Part shown: positions 1 to 9,221 of the stretch, piece by piece
Layout of the letters: every line of letters begins with the position of its first letter
Numbering within the stretch: the stretch's first letter is position 1
NCBI GenBank assembly: GCA_023384675.1
Contig: JAHDVK010000021.1
Span: 1 to 64,000 of the forward strand
Source of the DNA: Bryobacteraceae bacterium
GTDB taxonomy: Bacteria; Acidobacteriota; Terriglobia; Bryobacterales; Bryobacteraceae
Direction: 5' to 3'
Length of the DNA: 64,000 nt
Position numbers and translations under genes: made by a program
Notes under the pieces: model-generated
Database searches by the model: none
The model's input: the letters and a program-made list of their open reading frames with translations, nothing else
What the model was told of the DNA's origin: nothing

Positions 1-392
1 AGCTTGGTCCGCAAATCCAGCAGATCCCGCAGCGGCTTCACCTGCTTCGCCACGTTCTCCGGTTCGAAATCGTCCATGCTGCTGAATCGCAGATCCACGC
101 CGATCTTGCCGGCGTTCGGATCGTCGGACAGCTTGTTCTCCACCGTAAAGGCCACGCGCGGCTTCATGCTGGCAAGCACGGAGTCGAAGTTATCCGGCGT
201 GATCTCAACGAAACGCCGCTCTTTCAGCCGTGGCAGAGAGTCTTCGGGCTTGCCGCTCAAATCCGCCAGCACGCCCATGACGAAGGGAATTTCTTTCAAT
301 TCAATGGCGTCACCGACTTCCACGTCGTAGGTGACGTGGACGCGCGGCGAACGCACTCGGTCTAACTTCTTGTGAACGCTCTCACGAGCCAT
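1..392 (-). CDS. tssB: TssB/VipA, type VI secretion sheath small subunit (C-terminus beyond window)
   Basis: TssB pairs with TssC to form the contractile sheath of the type VI secretion system in the cytoplasm. The visible 130 residues start MARESVHKKLDRVR and contain the family's conserved stretch around residues 38-45 (FVMGVLADLSG), followed by the KERRFVEITPDNFD segment and a DLRF strand. The family is usually about 165 residues, so roughly the last fifth is missing because the window ends. The ATG at 392 is chosen because GAGGAGG lies 7-8 nt upstream. It follows tssM on the same strand after a 115-bp gap, so it is likely the next gene of the same transcription unit, with tssC expected just outside the window. 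Confidence 0.9.
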   Translation of the reverse strand, partial: MARESVHKKLDRVRSPRVHVTYDVEVGDAIELKEIPFVMGVLADLSGKPEDSLPRLKERRFVEITPDNFDSVLASMKPRVAFTVENKLSDDPNAGKIGVDLRFSSMDDFEPENVAKQVKPLRDLLDLRTK

Positions 393-507
393 TTGCAATC
401 CTCCTCGAGCCTGTCTCGCGACCGAAGCCGCATTGACTGACTCTAGTCCAAACGAATTAGCAGGTCAAGGGCCAGACCCTTCCGGCCCCAAATCATTGGA
501 ACTTCTA

Positions 508-3500
508 CTACTGCGCGGCCTGGCTCACACAGCGCAGACCGGACAGATACCCCTTCTGGAAAATGGGCTCGGTCGTGCCCATCTCCAATGCGAACCGCAC
601 CGTCACCGGCTTGCCGTCCACCGTAACCGGTTGACCCGACTGGCCGGAACGCTGCGTCACTTCAAACGTGAATCCATTGCCGGCGCGCTGCCAGCGGTCG
701 GCATCCTCAAACAGACGGAACGCGCCCCACAACCCGCTGAACTGGAGCCAGTCCGTCTCCCGTCCGCCCGGCGTCGCCGATAGCCGCGCCGTCTGCTGAC
801 CCTTTCCGGGCCAAGTGAACGAGGCCTGCGCCCCGCCTTTTCCGGTGGACTTCAATACCGTCCCGTCGATGCTGAGTGTCAAGCTTGCGATCACATCCAT
901 GGGCAGTGTCCGCAGTGTGTACACGAAAGTCGGCTCCTGCTGGCTGCCCCCGCCGTAGAGCGCATCGCTGAAAGCCACCGCCCGGTTGAAGAAGCCCAGG
1001 AACTGCGGCGTGATCCGCAAACCCTGCGACGAGGGATTCGGTACAAACCGCGGCCCCTGCCGGATCAGGTGCTGCTTCAGCGTGGACTCATAAAACGCCC
1101 AGAAGCTCCCCGAACCCGGCTGGAGCACCGCGTTCACATCCGAGATCGTCGCATCCACCTGCGACTTCGGATCAAACGGGTACTTGCGCATCAACTGGGC
1201 GAAATCGGCGCACATCTGCCCGGCGCCCGCGTTCACCTGCTGGGGAGCCAGCCGCCCCAACAACCCCTCGACATAGGTGATCGGATCCTCCAGCAGCTTC
1301 TGCGTCATCCGTTCCACCTGGCCTTCCTTATCGATCCGGAAGCCCTGGGCAAGCTGCCGCGCAGCCATCTTCGCCTGCGAGGCGCTCTGCAGCGTCATGC
1401 CCACCGCCGGATCGTTCGGATCCTGGCTCCGCACCGATTCGAGCGCGGTCTGCAAGCCCATCAGCCCGTTCATGTACGGCTGGTTGTTCTGGCTGATGTA
1501 CTGATCCTTGCAGCCTGGCGGCGTCACGTGCTGCACCGGCTGGAACGGCGCCTTCAACTCCTCCAGCTCGGCGGCGGCCGTGTTCTCGCTCGCCACACAC
1601 ATCAGCCCCATCAGGAAGCTGGCGTTGTTCGCCATCATCGCCAGCTTCTTCGCGGCATCCTGCACGCTGGTGTAGCGGACCACCACTGAACTGCGCAGGT
1701 ACTCCCGCCAATTACCAAGAAAGTCTGTCCGGTAGCGCGCCATCAACTCTGGCTCGATCTTCGAGCGGTCGAGCCCGCCGGAGGTCCGCGGACCCAGCAC
1801 CCACTCTTCGCCCGCGAAAAACTTCTCGAAGTTCTTGATCGCCTCGATCATGAAGGCATAGCCTTCCTTCGTGAACGCGCCCGCGATGTCCTTGTTGTTG
1901 ACCACGACCTGCGCCGAACCCGGAAACATCTTGTTGAAATTCACCGCCGGATGCTTGCGCCCGGCCTCGGCCAGCATGAACTGGTACATCGGCTCCACAC
2001 CCGCGAATTGCCCCAGATAACGCCGCGCCCGCTCAATCGCCGCTGAATCGTTTTCCGAGCTGAACATGTTGCCGTGTTTCAGCTCTTCGGAATAGAAATC
2101 GAACTGCGCCTGCGCCAGCTTGAGCCGCTCCTCGTCCACCTTACGATCGCCTGCCCAACGGTTCACAAGCAGTGGCGACAGGAACATTTTCGTGCTCTTG
2201 TCCGGATGGGACGTTGTGATCAAGTAGCCCTTCAGCGTGTCGTAGGTGTAGCCGTAGTCGTCGTCCGGACCGGGGGAGGCGGGCAGTTTGCGGCACCAGG
2301 CCACCAGCCCTTCCTGCGTCGTGCCGAACATCACCTGGTGGAACCGGCTGAAATAAAGCCGCCGCGCCGTTGGCAGCAGGCTATTGCCCGTGTACAAGCC
2401 CCAGCGCATGGACCACGGCGCGCCCTCGCGGTTCCAGACCGTCAACCGCTCAACGCTGGCGCGCAGCGTATCCAGCCGGCGCAGCGTGTCCACCGGAGCA
2501 AGCTCCTGACCCACCGGACCGGCCGCCCCGATGCTCGCCACCGCCTCGGATACTTCCTTCTGCAAAGCCCGGTTCTTGAAGAACGACACCATGAAGCCCG
2601 TCGCGATCATCAGCGCGAGCACGGCCGCCCCGCTCATCAACAACCGCCGTCCGACGTTCGTTCCCACGCTCATGGAACTGGCCCGGAATGCCGTCTGGTC
2701 GGCCAGAATCACTTCGTTGAACAGCCGCTGCACAAAGACCCACTGCGGTACGCGCCGCACCTGCACCGAAGCCTGCTGCTGCGGCTGCGCGCTCGCAGCC
2801 CCCAACGAGAAGATCCCCGTCGCTTCGGCCGACCGCGACGCCGCCTGCTGGTCCGGCCGCGCCGTGCGCACCACTTCGCGCACCTCCACCGGACGCACGC
2901 CCGAGAAATAAAAACCCCTCAGATACGGGCTGGTCTGCAACTGCGAAGGACGGCACAAATCCACCAGAAACTGCACCAGATTCGTGCGAAGTTTGCGGAA
3001 CTCGCGCGGAAATTCATACACGCCCGGCAGCCGTTCCGTATGATGCTCGCGCTTCAGCAGCGGAGGCCGATGATCGGCCAGCCCGAGAAACAGCTCATGA
3101 AACGCCCACGTCAGGCGCCGGGTCTCTTCCTCGGCGTAAGTGCCGATGCGCTGGTTCAGCGCCATGGGCAGCGTGGCCCCCACCACCTGCCGGGCCTCTT
3201 CGTCGGTCAGGTTCGCCACGAAATCCATGAAGAACGGAATCCGGTCGCAACGCGTGAACAACACGTACACCGGCAGTTGGATCCCAAGCGTGCGGCACAC
3301 CTCGCCGAGCCGCGCATTCAGCCGCCGCGCCAGTTGCGTCATCGCCTCCTGCGAACCGTGCTGCAGGAAGCCCTCGGCGTCCACGCAAACCACCGCCGCG
3401 CGCGGCGCCTGACGCCCCCGCCCGAATACCTGCCGGAGTTGCGCCGGCTTGAGCTTCTTGAGCAGCTCGATCCACTTGCTGGCCACGGTAATCAGCGGCC

Positions 3501-3975
3501 CGCCCGCCTCCGCCACCACAGCGTTACGCGCGAACCACAGGTTCAGCGAGCGTGTCGGCATGATGTAGCCGTCCTGATACACGTGGCCGCCGAGCAGTTC
3601 CGCATCGACGCCCGCGTTGATCACCACGCTGGTTTTCGCCGATCCGCTCTCGCCCAGTACGAGCACCGCCGGCAGCATGCTGATGCGTCCCTCGCGCCCC
3701 AATTGCGACGAGGCGAGCCGCTGCTGGGCGTCCCGGAACAGAGGCCCGAGTTCGTCCTGCTCCGTGGGCAGTTCCTCGCTCTTTTTCTCCTTGGCCTTCT
3801 TGTACCGCCACCACGCAAAGATCCCGCCAACCGACATGCCCAGCGCGATCAGCACCACACGGACGATCGTCGCCGTGGTGCCGGTCAGCCCGAGCAGATC
3901 CACCACGATCCACGACGTGACGACAAAAAAGATCGTCATCGTCGCGGCGGCGAAATAAGTCATCAGATTCGGCAT
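508..3975 (-). CDS. tssM: TssM/IcmF, type VI secretion inner-membrane complex ATPase-like protein
   Basis: TssM spans the inner membrane and, with TssL and TssJ, forms the type VI envelope-spanning complex. The 1155-residue protein has transmembrane segments at about 9-29, 35-56 and 446-466. A P-loop GESGSAKTS lies at 108-116 in the cytoplasmic region, and an IcmF-type PVYVLFTRCDRIP segment at about 235-247. Residues from about 470 onward form the large periplasmic part. An upstream in-frame start exists at 4044, but the ATG at 3975 follows an AGGGG ribosome site and only just clears the tssL stop, so it is preferred. The P-loop has Ala where Gly is usual (GSAKT rather than GxGKT), which may reduce nucleotide hydrolysis. 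Length is normal for the family. Confidence 0.95.
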   Translation of the reverse strand: MPNLMTYFAAATMTIFFVVTSWIVVDLLGLTGTTATIVRVVLIALGMSVGGIFAWWRYKKAKEKKSEELPTEQDELGPLFRDAQQRLASSQLGREGRISMLPAVLVLGESGSAKTSVVINAGVDAELLGGHVYQDGYIMPTRSLNLWFARNAVVAEAGGPLITVASKWIELLKKLKPAQLRQVFGRGRQAPRAAVVCVDAEGFLQHGSQEAMTQLARRLNARLGEVCRTLGIQLPVYVLFTRCDRIPFFMDFVANLTDEEARQVVGATLPMALNQRIGTYAEEETRRLTWAFHELFLGLADHRPPLLKREHHTERLPGVYEFPREFRKLRTNLVQFLVDLCRPSQLQTSPYLRGFYFSGVRPVEVREVVRTARPDQQAASRSAEATGIFSLGAASAQPQQQASVQVRRVPQWVFVQRLFNEVILADQTAFRASSMSVGTNVGRRLLMSGAAVLALMIATGFMVSFFKNRALQKEVSEAVASIGAAGPVGQELAPVDTLRRLDTLRASVERLTVWNREGAPWSMRWGLYTGNSLLPTARRLYFSRFHQVMFGTTQEGLVAWCRKLPASPGPDDDYGYTYDTLKGYLITTSHPDKSTKMFLSPLLVNRWAGDRKVDEERLKLAQAQFDFYSEELKHGNMFSSENDSAAIERARRYLGQFAGVEPMYQFMLAEAGRKHPAVNFNKMFPGSAQVVVNNKDIAGAFTKEGYAFMIEAIKNFEKFFAGEEWVLGPRTSGGLDRSKIEPELMARYRTDFLGNWREYLRSSVVVRYTSVQDAAKKLAMMANNASFLMGLMCVASENTAAAELEELKAPFQPVQHVTPPGCKDQYISQNNQPYMNGLMGLQTALESVRSQDPNDPAVGMTLQSASQAKMAARQLAQGFRIDKEGQVERMTQKLLEDPITYVEGLLGRLAPQQVNAGAGQMCADFAQLMRKYPFDPKSQVDATISDVNAVLQPGSGSFWAFYESTLKQHLIRQGPRFVPNPSSQGLRITPQFLGFFNRAVAFSDALYGGGSQQEPTFVYTLRTLPMDVIASLTLSIDGTVLKSTGKGGAQASFTWPGKGQQTARLSATPGGRETDWLQFSGLWGAFRLFEDADRWQRAGNGFTFEVTQRSGQSGQPVTVDGKPVTVRFALEMGTTEPIFQKGYLSGLRCVSQAAQ

Positions 3976-3985
3976 GATAATTCCC

Positions 3986-4717
3986 CTAGCGGGCCAGCGG
4001 CCCGGCCAGCGCTTCCAGCGATGACAGCCCGGAGCGCAACACAAAGAAATAGATCAGATAACTCAGCACCATAAAGCCGCCGCAGCCCACGGCCACCCAC
4101 ATCAGCCGTTTGACCCACGGATCCACGCTGCTCTGCTCGAAGCTTCCCTCCGGCAGCCGCCAATACGGCGAGATGCCATCCCGCGCCTGCCTCACCCGCG
4201 CGATCTTGTCGCCCACCGCCTCGATAATCGCCCGCAACTCGCCCCGCCCGCTGATGCTGTACTTGCCCACAAAGCCCAGCAGCAGGCAGAGTTGATAGAT
4301 CTCCAGCAGATCCGCCAGTTCCGGCGTCTCGCGCCGCCCCAACAGATGCTTCAACTGGTCGAAGAAGATCTCGCCCGCCGTGTGGCGTCCGAACAGCTCC
4401 TCCTGCAGAGGCTTCCGGACCCAGTCGGCGAACACCGGGTTCTGCAAGTTCAGAATCGACTCATCGAGAAACGCCACCACTGCGAAGATCGCCAGCTTGA
4501 TGTCGTCCTCGACGTAGCCCAGGCGTTTCGCATCCTGGTCGGCCGTCCGGATTGCCTGCCGGACCTGATTCCGGAACTGCTCCGCGTCATTCACCTGCTG
4601 CCGGCCCGCGCGCAGGCGTGTCACGGCAGTCAGCATTTCCTGAAAGGCGAGCGCCAGGTTTTCCGTCCGGCTCCCGCCTGTCCCTCCCGGGGGGGCCGTC
4701 ATTGCCGCAGTGGCCAT
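3986..4717 (-). CDS. tssL: TssL/DotU, type VI secretion inner-membrane protein
   Basis: TssL is a tail-anchored inner-membrane partner of TssM whose cytoplasmic domain contacts the baseplate through TssK. The 243-residue protein has the DotU signatures AVVAFLDE (about 85-92) and EIYQLCLLLGF (about 155-165). A single C-terminal transmembrane helix lies at about 207-229. There is no OmpA-like peptidoglycan-binding extension, so anchoring to the wall must come from another protein. The ATG at 4717 is preceded by GGAGG. It lies 35 bp after tssK and ends 10 bp before tssM, consistent with one operon. Confidence 0.95.
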   Translation of the reverse strand: MATAAMTAPPGGTGGSRTENLALAFQEMLTAVTRLRAGRQQVNDAEQFRNQVRQAIRTADQDAKRLGYVEDDIKLAIFAVVAFLDESILNLQNPVFADWVRKPLQEELFGRHTAGEIFFDQLKHLLGRRETPELADLLEIYQLCLLLGFVGKYSISGRGELRAIIEAVGDKIARVRQARDGISPYWRLPEGSFEQSSVDPWVKRLMWVAVGCGGFMVLSYLIYFFVLRSGLSSLEALAGPLAR

Positions 4718-4752
4718 CGAATCCTCCGTCTGTTGCTTGTTTTTACAACGAT

Positions 4753-6099
4753 TCAGCTCTCAAGCACAACCATCAGTTCCAGGTCCGGCTCGGGGATCTC
4801 CCCCGGAACGTAGATGGCAACCTCGCGCGTGGCCACCATGTGGTCCCAGCACGGACCCGCGCGATCGATGCCGAAATACTGGAAATCCACGCGCGGCGAC
4901 ACGGCCGGCGGCGGAGAAGGCAAATGCTGCAGCTTCAAGCCCGGCAGCGCCCGGTTTACCAGTTTCGGCAGAAATTCCTTCGAACAGACCTTCACCAGCC
5001 GCGGCGCGCCCGACAGCAAATCGGCCTCGCCTATCTTGGCCCGCAGGGCGATGATCCAACGTGAATGCGACAGCACGCGCTGATCGTTGATCGCCGTCTC
5101 CCAGAAGTACTCCTTCACCTTTGTCAGGGGCATCCTCACGCAATTGCTGGGAACGATCAGTTCCAGGTGCTCCCGGATGTGCGCATCCAGATCGTTGAAG
5201 CCCTTCGTCAGGTTCAGGTGCTGGTAGCGCGGCAGCGTTGAGGGATGCGAGTCCAATCCGAACGTGCAGAGCGCTCCAGCGAGCCGCGACATTTCCACGA
5301 ACAACTCCTCGGGATGCGCGCTCTGGTGCATCAGCATGTGGCGCAGCGGAGTGATCGCCGCGTTGACACAGTGCAGGAACCAGGCGTTGCTGATGCCCTC
5401 GGCCGAAAAGCCCGCCGCCGTGCCTGCCGCCAGATCCTTTGGGCGCAGCATCTGCCGGGCGCGCTCTTCCAGCATGTCCACGATCCGGCGCAACAGCAGC
5501 ATGAGCCGCTCGCTGGCCTGCAGGCGCAGCACCGGCGGAATGAAGTTCGGTTCCAGGGCGTACTGATTCGCGCTCTCGCGCACCACGCGGGCAATCGGAA
5601 TCGACACCCGGTCCCCCACCGCGGCCGCCGGCGACAATTGCAGATTCTTCCTGCCAACTTCGATCTGCTTGATATCGCTTCCCGTCATCTCGTCTGGCAC
5701 ATCCATCTGCTTCGCCGCATACCGCAGCCCGTTTGCCGCGCGGTCCACCGGCGTGCAGTTGGCCCCTTTCAGATCGAGCGGCGCCACGGCGAGATGCATG
5801 TCCAGGTAATCGTCCATCGGCGGAAAAACATCGCCGAGCTGGCAGGGGTCGGGCGCCTGGTCCAACTCGGGAATCAGGAACGCCATGCCGTCGGAAAACA
5901 AGCCGCGCGCATGCACCAGCGTGAAGATGCCATTGCGCAGAGCATCGTGATCCACCTGGATGCCCGACAGCCCCCATGGCTCAAACGCGAGTGCGCTCGA
6001 CGTGAAATGAACCAAGTCTTCGAAATACCGGTTCTGGACCTGAAAATGATGCGGACCCAGGTGCATCCCCTCGGACCACACAACGCGCGATAGCATCAT
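4753..6099 (-). CDS. tssK: TssK, type VI secretion baseplate adaptor (first copy)
   Basis: TssK links the type VI baseplate to the TssL-TssM membrane complex and binds effectors. The family N-terminus is clear (VVWSEGMHLGPHHFQVQNRYFE), as is the end (YVPGEIPEPDLELMVVL). Three ATGs lie at 6105, 6099 and 6096. The GGGAAGG ribosome site touches the first, so the second (6 nt spacing) is chosen, giving 448 residues. It is the first gene of the leftward tssK-L-M-B unit and is divergent, with about 76 bp between, from the repeat protein at 6176. A second full-length TssK is encoded at 7762-9111, which is unusual for one locus. Confidence 0.95.
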   Translation of the reverse strand: MMLSRVVWSEGMHLGPHHFQVQNRYFEDLVHFTSSALAFEPWGLSGIQVDHDALRNGIFTLVHARGLFSDGMAFLIPELDQAPDPCQLGDVFPPMDDYLDMHLAVAPLDLKGANCTPVDRAANGLRYAAKQMDVPDEMTGSDIKQIEVGRKNLQLSPAAAVGDRVSIPIARVVRESANQYALEPNFIPPVLRLQASERLMLLLRRIVDMLEERARQMLRPKDLAAGTAAGFSAEGISNAWFLHCVNAAITPLRHMLMHQSAHPEELFVEMSRLAGALCTFGLDSHPSTLPRYQHLNLTKGFNDLDAHIREHLELIVPSNCVRMPLTKVKEYFWETAINDQRVLSHSRWIIALRAKIGEADLLSGAPRLVKVCSKEFLPKLVNRALPGLKLQHLPSPPPAVSPRVDFQYFGIDRAGPCWDHMVATREVAIYVPGEIPEPDLELMVVLES

Positions 6100-6175
6100 C
6101 GTCATCCTTCCCTCGCCTGCCCCGACTTGGCCCGGCGAGTCTTATCATAGTACGGTATTTTTGGGGCGGCTACCC

Positions 6176-7765
6176 ATGAGCTTCTATCAACGCTACGAAC
6201 TGATCAAACTCGTCTTCAACGGCGAACCCAAGTCCTTCCTGGCCCGCGAGGTCACAACCCAGCGTGAGGTCATGCTGCACCTGTGGAGTCCTGGCGGAAA
6301 AAGCGCGCGCGCGCCATTGCTGCTCAGATTGCGCGATCTGCACACCTCGGGACCTGACCGGACCGGCGGCCAGTTACTGGAAGTCGTGGACGCCGCTGAA
6401 CCGCCATACGTGGTCACCATGCCGATCGAAGGGTTCACGAATCTCGACGACTGGGCCAGCCGGATCACAGGTGGCCCAGCCAGCCTTCCACCGCCACCGC
6501 CGGCGCCCGCAGCGCCGGCGCCGCAGGTCGAACCTGGCGAATTCACCATGCTGTTCAACCCGCAACTCGCCGCGTCGCAACCTCCGGCCCAGCCCGCCAC
6601 GCCACCTCCCTCGCCGCCGTCCACGCCACCGCCCGCTGCTCCGCCGCCTGCCCCCGCCAGCGCGCCCGGCGAGTTCACCAGCCTGTTCCAGACGGGCGCC
6701 AGCCCTACGCCTCCACCGCCTGCGCCTGCGCCCGCACCGCCCGCTGCTCCGCCGCCTGCCCCCGCCAGCGCGCCCGGCGAATTCACCAGCCTGTTCCAGA
6801 CGGGCGCCAGCCCTACGCCTCCACCGCCTGCGCCTGCGCCCGCACCGCCCGCTGTGCCGCCGCCGCCGCCTGCCCCCGCCAGGCCTCCAAGCGAGTTCAC
6901 CAGCCTGTTTCAGACGCCTGCCAGCCCTGCCGCGCCGCCGCCGCCGCCCACACCCGCGCCGCCCGCCGCACCGCCACCCCCCAAGCCCAGCGGCCCAGGC
7001 GATTTTACTCGGATGTTCCAACAGAGCGCCGCGCCGCCTCCGCCCGTACAACCTCCCCCGCCCGCCGCCGCACCCGCCCAGGACGATTTCTCGCAGCTCT
7101 TCGGTTCACCGGTGGCCCCGCCGGCATCCCCGCCTGTTGGCACACCCGGACCGGGTTCCGGTTCGGGCGAAAGCGAGTTCACGAAGTTCTTCTCGAGCCC
7201 GTTAGGCTCCAGTCCGCTGCCCGTCGAAGATGTAGAGCGCGGCAAAGGCCCGGCTCCGCCCCCTCCTCCGTCGAGCAAGCCATTCCAGGGTCCGGGCGAT
7301 TTCACCATGCAGTTCGGACGTCAGTCGATCCCCTCGCCTGAAATTGGCCCGCCTCCGCCGCCGCCCGTCTCGGGCCCCGCGCACAGCAGCGGCCCTTCCG
7401 AGGCCACAGGCCTTTTCTCAACCGCCCCACCGCCACCGCCGGGACCGCCGGTTTCGCTTCCCGCTCCCGATCTCTCCGCCGCTCCCCCGGAGACGCCGCC
7501 ACCGCCGCCCGCGCCCGCACAGGCCGCACCCGCCGGACCAGGGGAATTCACCCGCATGATGCAAGGCCCGCCCGGCGTCGAGCGCAAACCCGCCGCCCCG
7601 CCGCCGCCCAGCACGCCCGCGCCCGGCTACGCGCCGCCGCCCGGTTCTGTGCCGCTTCCGCTGGCGCCGAAGGAAAAAACCTGGATCATGCCCGTCGTCA
7701 TTGGGCTGGGCATTCTGGTGCTGGTCCTGATTGTGGTGGTCCTGATCCTCGTGCTGAAGGATTAG
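6176..7765 (+). CDS. Proline-rich tail-anchored protein with ten PGEFTxxF motifs, type VI locus
   Basis: This 529-residue protein is not a known Tss subunit. Residues 1 to about 105 form a compact, non-repetitive domain (SFYQRYELIKLVF...). Then come long Pro/Ala linkers carrying ten copies of the motif P-[GS]-[ED]-F-T-x-x-F or close variants, at about residues 120, 164, 200, 238, 274, 302, 332, 373, 407 and 455. It ends with one hydrophobic helix (about 505-526) and only two residues after it, so it should be a tail-anchored inner-membrane protein facing the cytoplasm. The ATG at 6176 is preferred to a TTG at 6161. It sits between two tssK genes, which suggests a role in type VI assembly or its control. 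The repeated motif looks like a multivalent binding peptide, but the partner is unknown. Confidence 0.75.
   Translation: MSFYQRYELIKLVFNGEPKSFLAREVTTQREVMLHLWSPGGKSARAPLLLRLRDLHTSGPDRTGGQLLEVVDAAEPPYVVTMPIEGFTNLDDWASRITGGPASLPPPPPAPAAPAPQVEPGEFTMLFNPQLAASQPPAQPATPPPSPPSTPPPAAPPPAPASAPGEFTSLFQTGASPTPPPPAPAPAPPAAPPPAPASAPGEFTSLFQTGASPTPPPPAPAPAPPAVPPPPPAPARPPSEFTSLFQTPASPAAPPPPPTPAPPAAPPPPKPSGPGDFTRMFQQSAAPPPPVQPPPPAAAPAQDDFSQLFGSPVAPPASPPVGTPGPGSGSGESEFTKFFSSPLGSSPLPVEDVERGKGPAPPPPPSSKPFQGPGDFTMQFGRQSIPSPEIGPPPPPPVSGPAHSSGPSEATGLFSTAPPPPPGPPVSLPAPDLSAAPPETPPPPPAPAQAAPAGPGEFTRMMQGPPGVERKPAAPPPPSTPAPGYAPPPGSVPLPLAPKEKTWIMPVVIGLGILVLVLIVVVLILVLKD
6631..6854 (+). repeat. 108-bp in-frame tandem repeat inside the proline-rich gene
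   Basis: Two nearly identical 108-bp units start at 6631 and 6739 (36 codons each). The only difference seen is gag to gaa in the motif Glu codon. A third, diverged unit starts at 6847. Each unit carries one P-G-E-F-T-S-L-F-Q motif plus its Pro/Ala linker. The near identity of the first two units points to recent duplication or gene conversion and to possible copy-number variation between strains. Confidence 0.85.
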
Positions 7766-9111
7766 GCGGGCAGCAGGATAATCAATTCCAATTGCGGCTC
7801 GGGAAAATCGCCCGGAACGTAAGCCGCGATGTTGCGCGAACGCACAATCGCCTCCCACGCCAGCCCCGACTGGCTCAGGCTGAAGTACTGATGGTTCAGC
7901 CGCAGCGGAATTGAACTCGGCGGCGACACCTGGTGCGTGAGCGTCACCCCAGGCAGCGCCTGCTTCACAAGGTGCTCGATGTGGTTCGCCGAGCAAACCT
8001 TGATCAGGTGCGGCCCCTTCGCGATCAGTTCCGCCTCGTCCACGTTCGCCGACGCCGCCAGGAACATCCGCGTCCCTTTGAGGTACTTGTCCTCGTCCAG
8101 AGAGGCGCCGTAAATCGACGGCCGCACCAGCTTGAGCGGCAGCGAAATGAAGTTGCTTGGCACCACGGTCTCCAGCAGGTGCAGCAGCTTCTTTTCCAGT
8201 TCGGCGAAACGCTCGCCCAACTCGTCGTGATCGTAAGCCGGCAAATCCCGAGGCAGGATTTCCAGTGAGAACGTGGTCAGCACCGAGGAGAGCGACAGCA
8301 GCAGCGAATACAGCTCTTCAGGATGGCCGAACCGGGTCTCATACAGGTGCCTCAGCGTGGGCAAGTGCGCATTCACCGAATAGAGCAGCCAGAAATTGGC
8401 GATGTCCGAAACCGTGAATTCCGCCAGGCTCTGGTTCTTCTGCCGGCGCAGCGCCGACAGCATCGAACTCTTCGCCGAGAGCACTTCCAACAGCCGCCGC
8501 GCCAGCCGCATCAGCGGATCGCTGGCCCGGATGTCGAGCAGCGGCGGGATAAACGACGGGTCGAACTCGAAGACATCCGCCTCTGTGCGGCGCACGCGCG
8601 CCGCGCGCAACAGCACCTGCCCCTGGCGGTTCTCGCCCTCCACCACCAGACGCAGGTTCTTCTTCGCCACCTGCACGATCTTTTCGATCAGCCCGTTATT
8701 CTCGTCCTTAAAGGTGGCGGTTTCCGCCAGATACCGGGTCTCCAGGCCCCGCCCCGCCGCGGAGATGTTCACCGCGCCCTCGCGGTATTCCGGCAGCGTG
8801 AGATACACGTCCGCGGTCTGCTGGCCCGGCTGGAAGAACTCCGCGAGCGGCTTCGCCTTGGGAGCCACATCGGCGGCTGGCACGTCGAAAGGCGTGCCGT
8901 CGGGAAACAGCCCCGAAGCTTCCTGCAACGCCACCGCGCCGCCAGCCAGCGCCTCATGGTCCATCTTTAACCTGCTGAATCCCCAAGGCCGGTAGTGCAG
9001 CGCGCTGGTGCGGAATGCCAGCAGGCTTTCGATGAACCGGTCCTGTACCTGCAAGTGCTGGGGTGTGAGAAAAGTACCTTTGGACCACAAAACGGGCTGA
9101 AGGATCCGCAT
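7762..9111 (-). CDS. tssK: TssK-like type VI secretion baseplate protein (second copy)
   Basis: This second TssK has about 449 residues. It begins MRILQPVLWSKGTFLTPQHLQVQDRF and ends in the same YVPGDFPEPQLELIILLP pattern as the copy at 4753-6099. It is clearly diverged along its length, so it is not a recent duplicate. Its stop codon overlaps the stop of the convergent proline-rich gene by three bases. The ATG at 9111 is chosen over an in-frame start at 9141 because the family N-terminus begins there; no strong ribosome site is visible. TssK acts as trimers of one protein in studied systems, so this copy could mix into the trimers, serve a second baseplate, or act as an alternative adaptor. 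Confidence 0.9.
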   Translation of the reverse strand: MRILQPVLWSKGTFLTPQHLQVQDRFIESLLAFRTSALHYRPWGFSRLKMDHEALAGGAVALQEASGLFPDGTPFDVPAADVAPKAKPLAEFFQPGQQTADVYLTLPEYREGAVNISAAGRGLETRYLAETATFKDENNGLIEKIVQVAKKNLRLVVEGENRQGQVLLRAARVRRTEADVFEFDPSFIPPLLDIRASDPLMRLARRLLEVLSAKSSMLSALRRQKNQSLAEFTVSDIANFWLLYSVNAHLPTLRHLYETRFGHPEELYSLLLSLSSVLTTFSLEILPRDLPAYDHDELGERFAELEKKLLHLLETVVPSNFISLPLKLVRPSIYGASLDEDKYLKGTRMFLAASANVDEAELIAKGPHLIKVCSANHIEHLVKQALPGVTLTHQVSPPSSIPLRLNHQYFSLSQSGLAWEAIVRSRNIAAYVPGDFPEPQLELIILLPA

Positions 9112-9221
9112 GGAACCACACAGTAGCACAGAAAAGCGCAAAACTCCGCACCCCGCCGCCTGAGCTTCCCCGCACGCCCGCTTGAGAACGCGCGCGCGGC
9201 TATGCTGAACTTGGAGAAACC

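Noticed and set aside
2074-4074. Plus-strand open frame of more than 600 codons opposite tssM
   Set aside because: Arg/His/Pro-rich shadow composition with no domain; tssM on the other strand is certain.
6631-6854. Tandem repeats considered as a CRISPR-like or satellite array
   Set aside because: The 108-bp units are in frame, contiguous without spacers and encode the protein motif.
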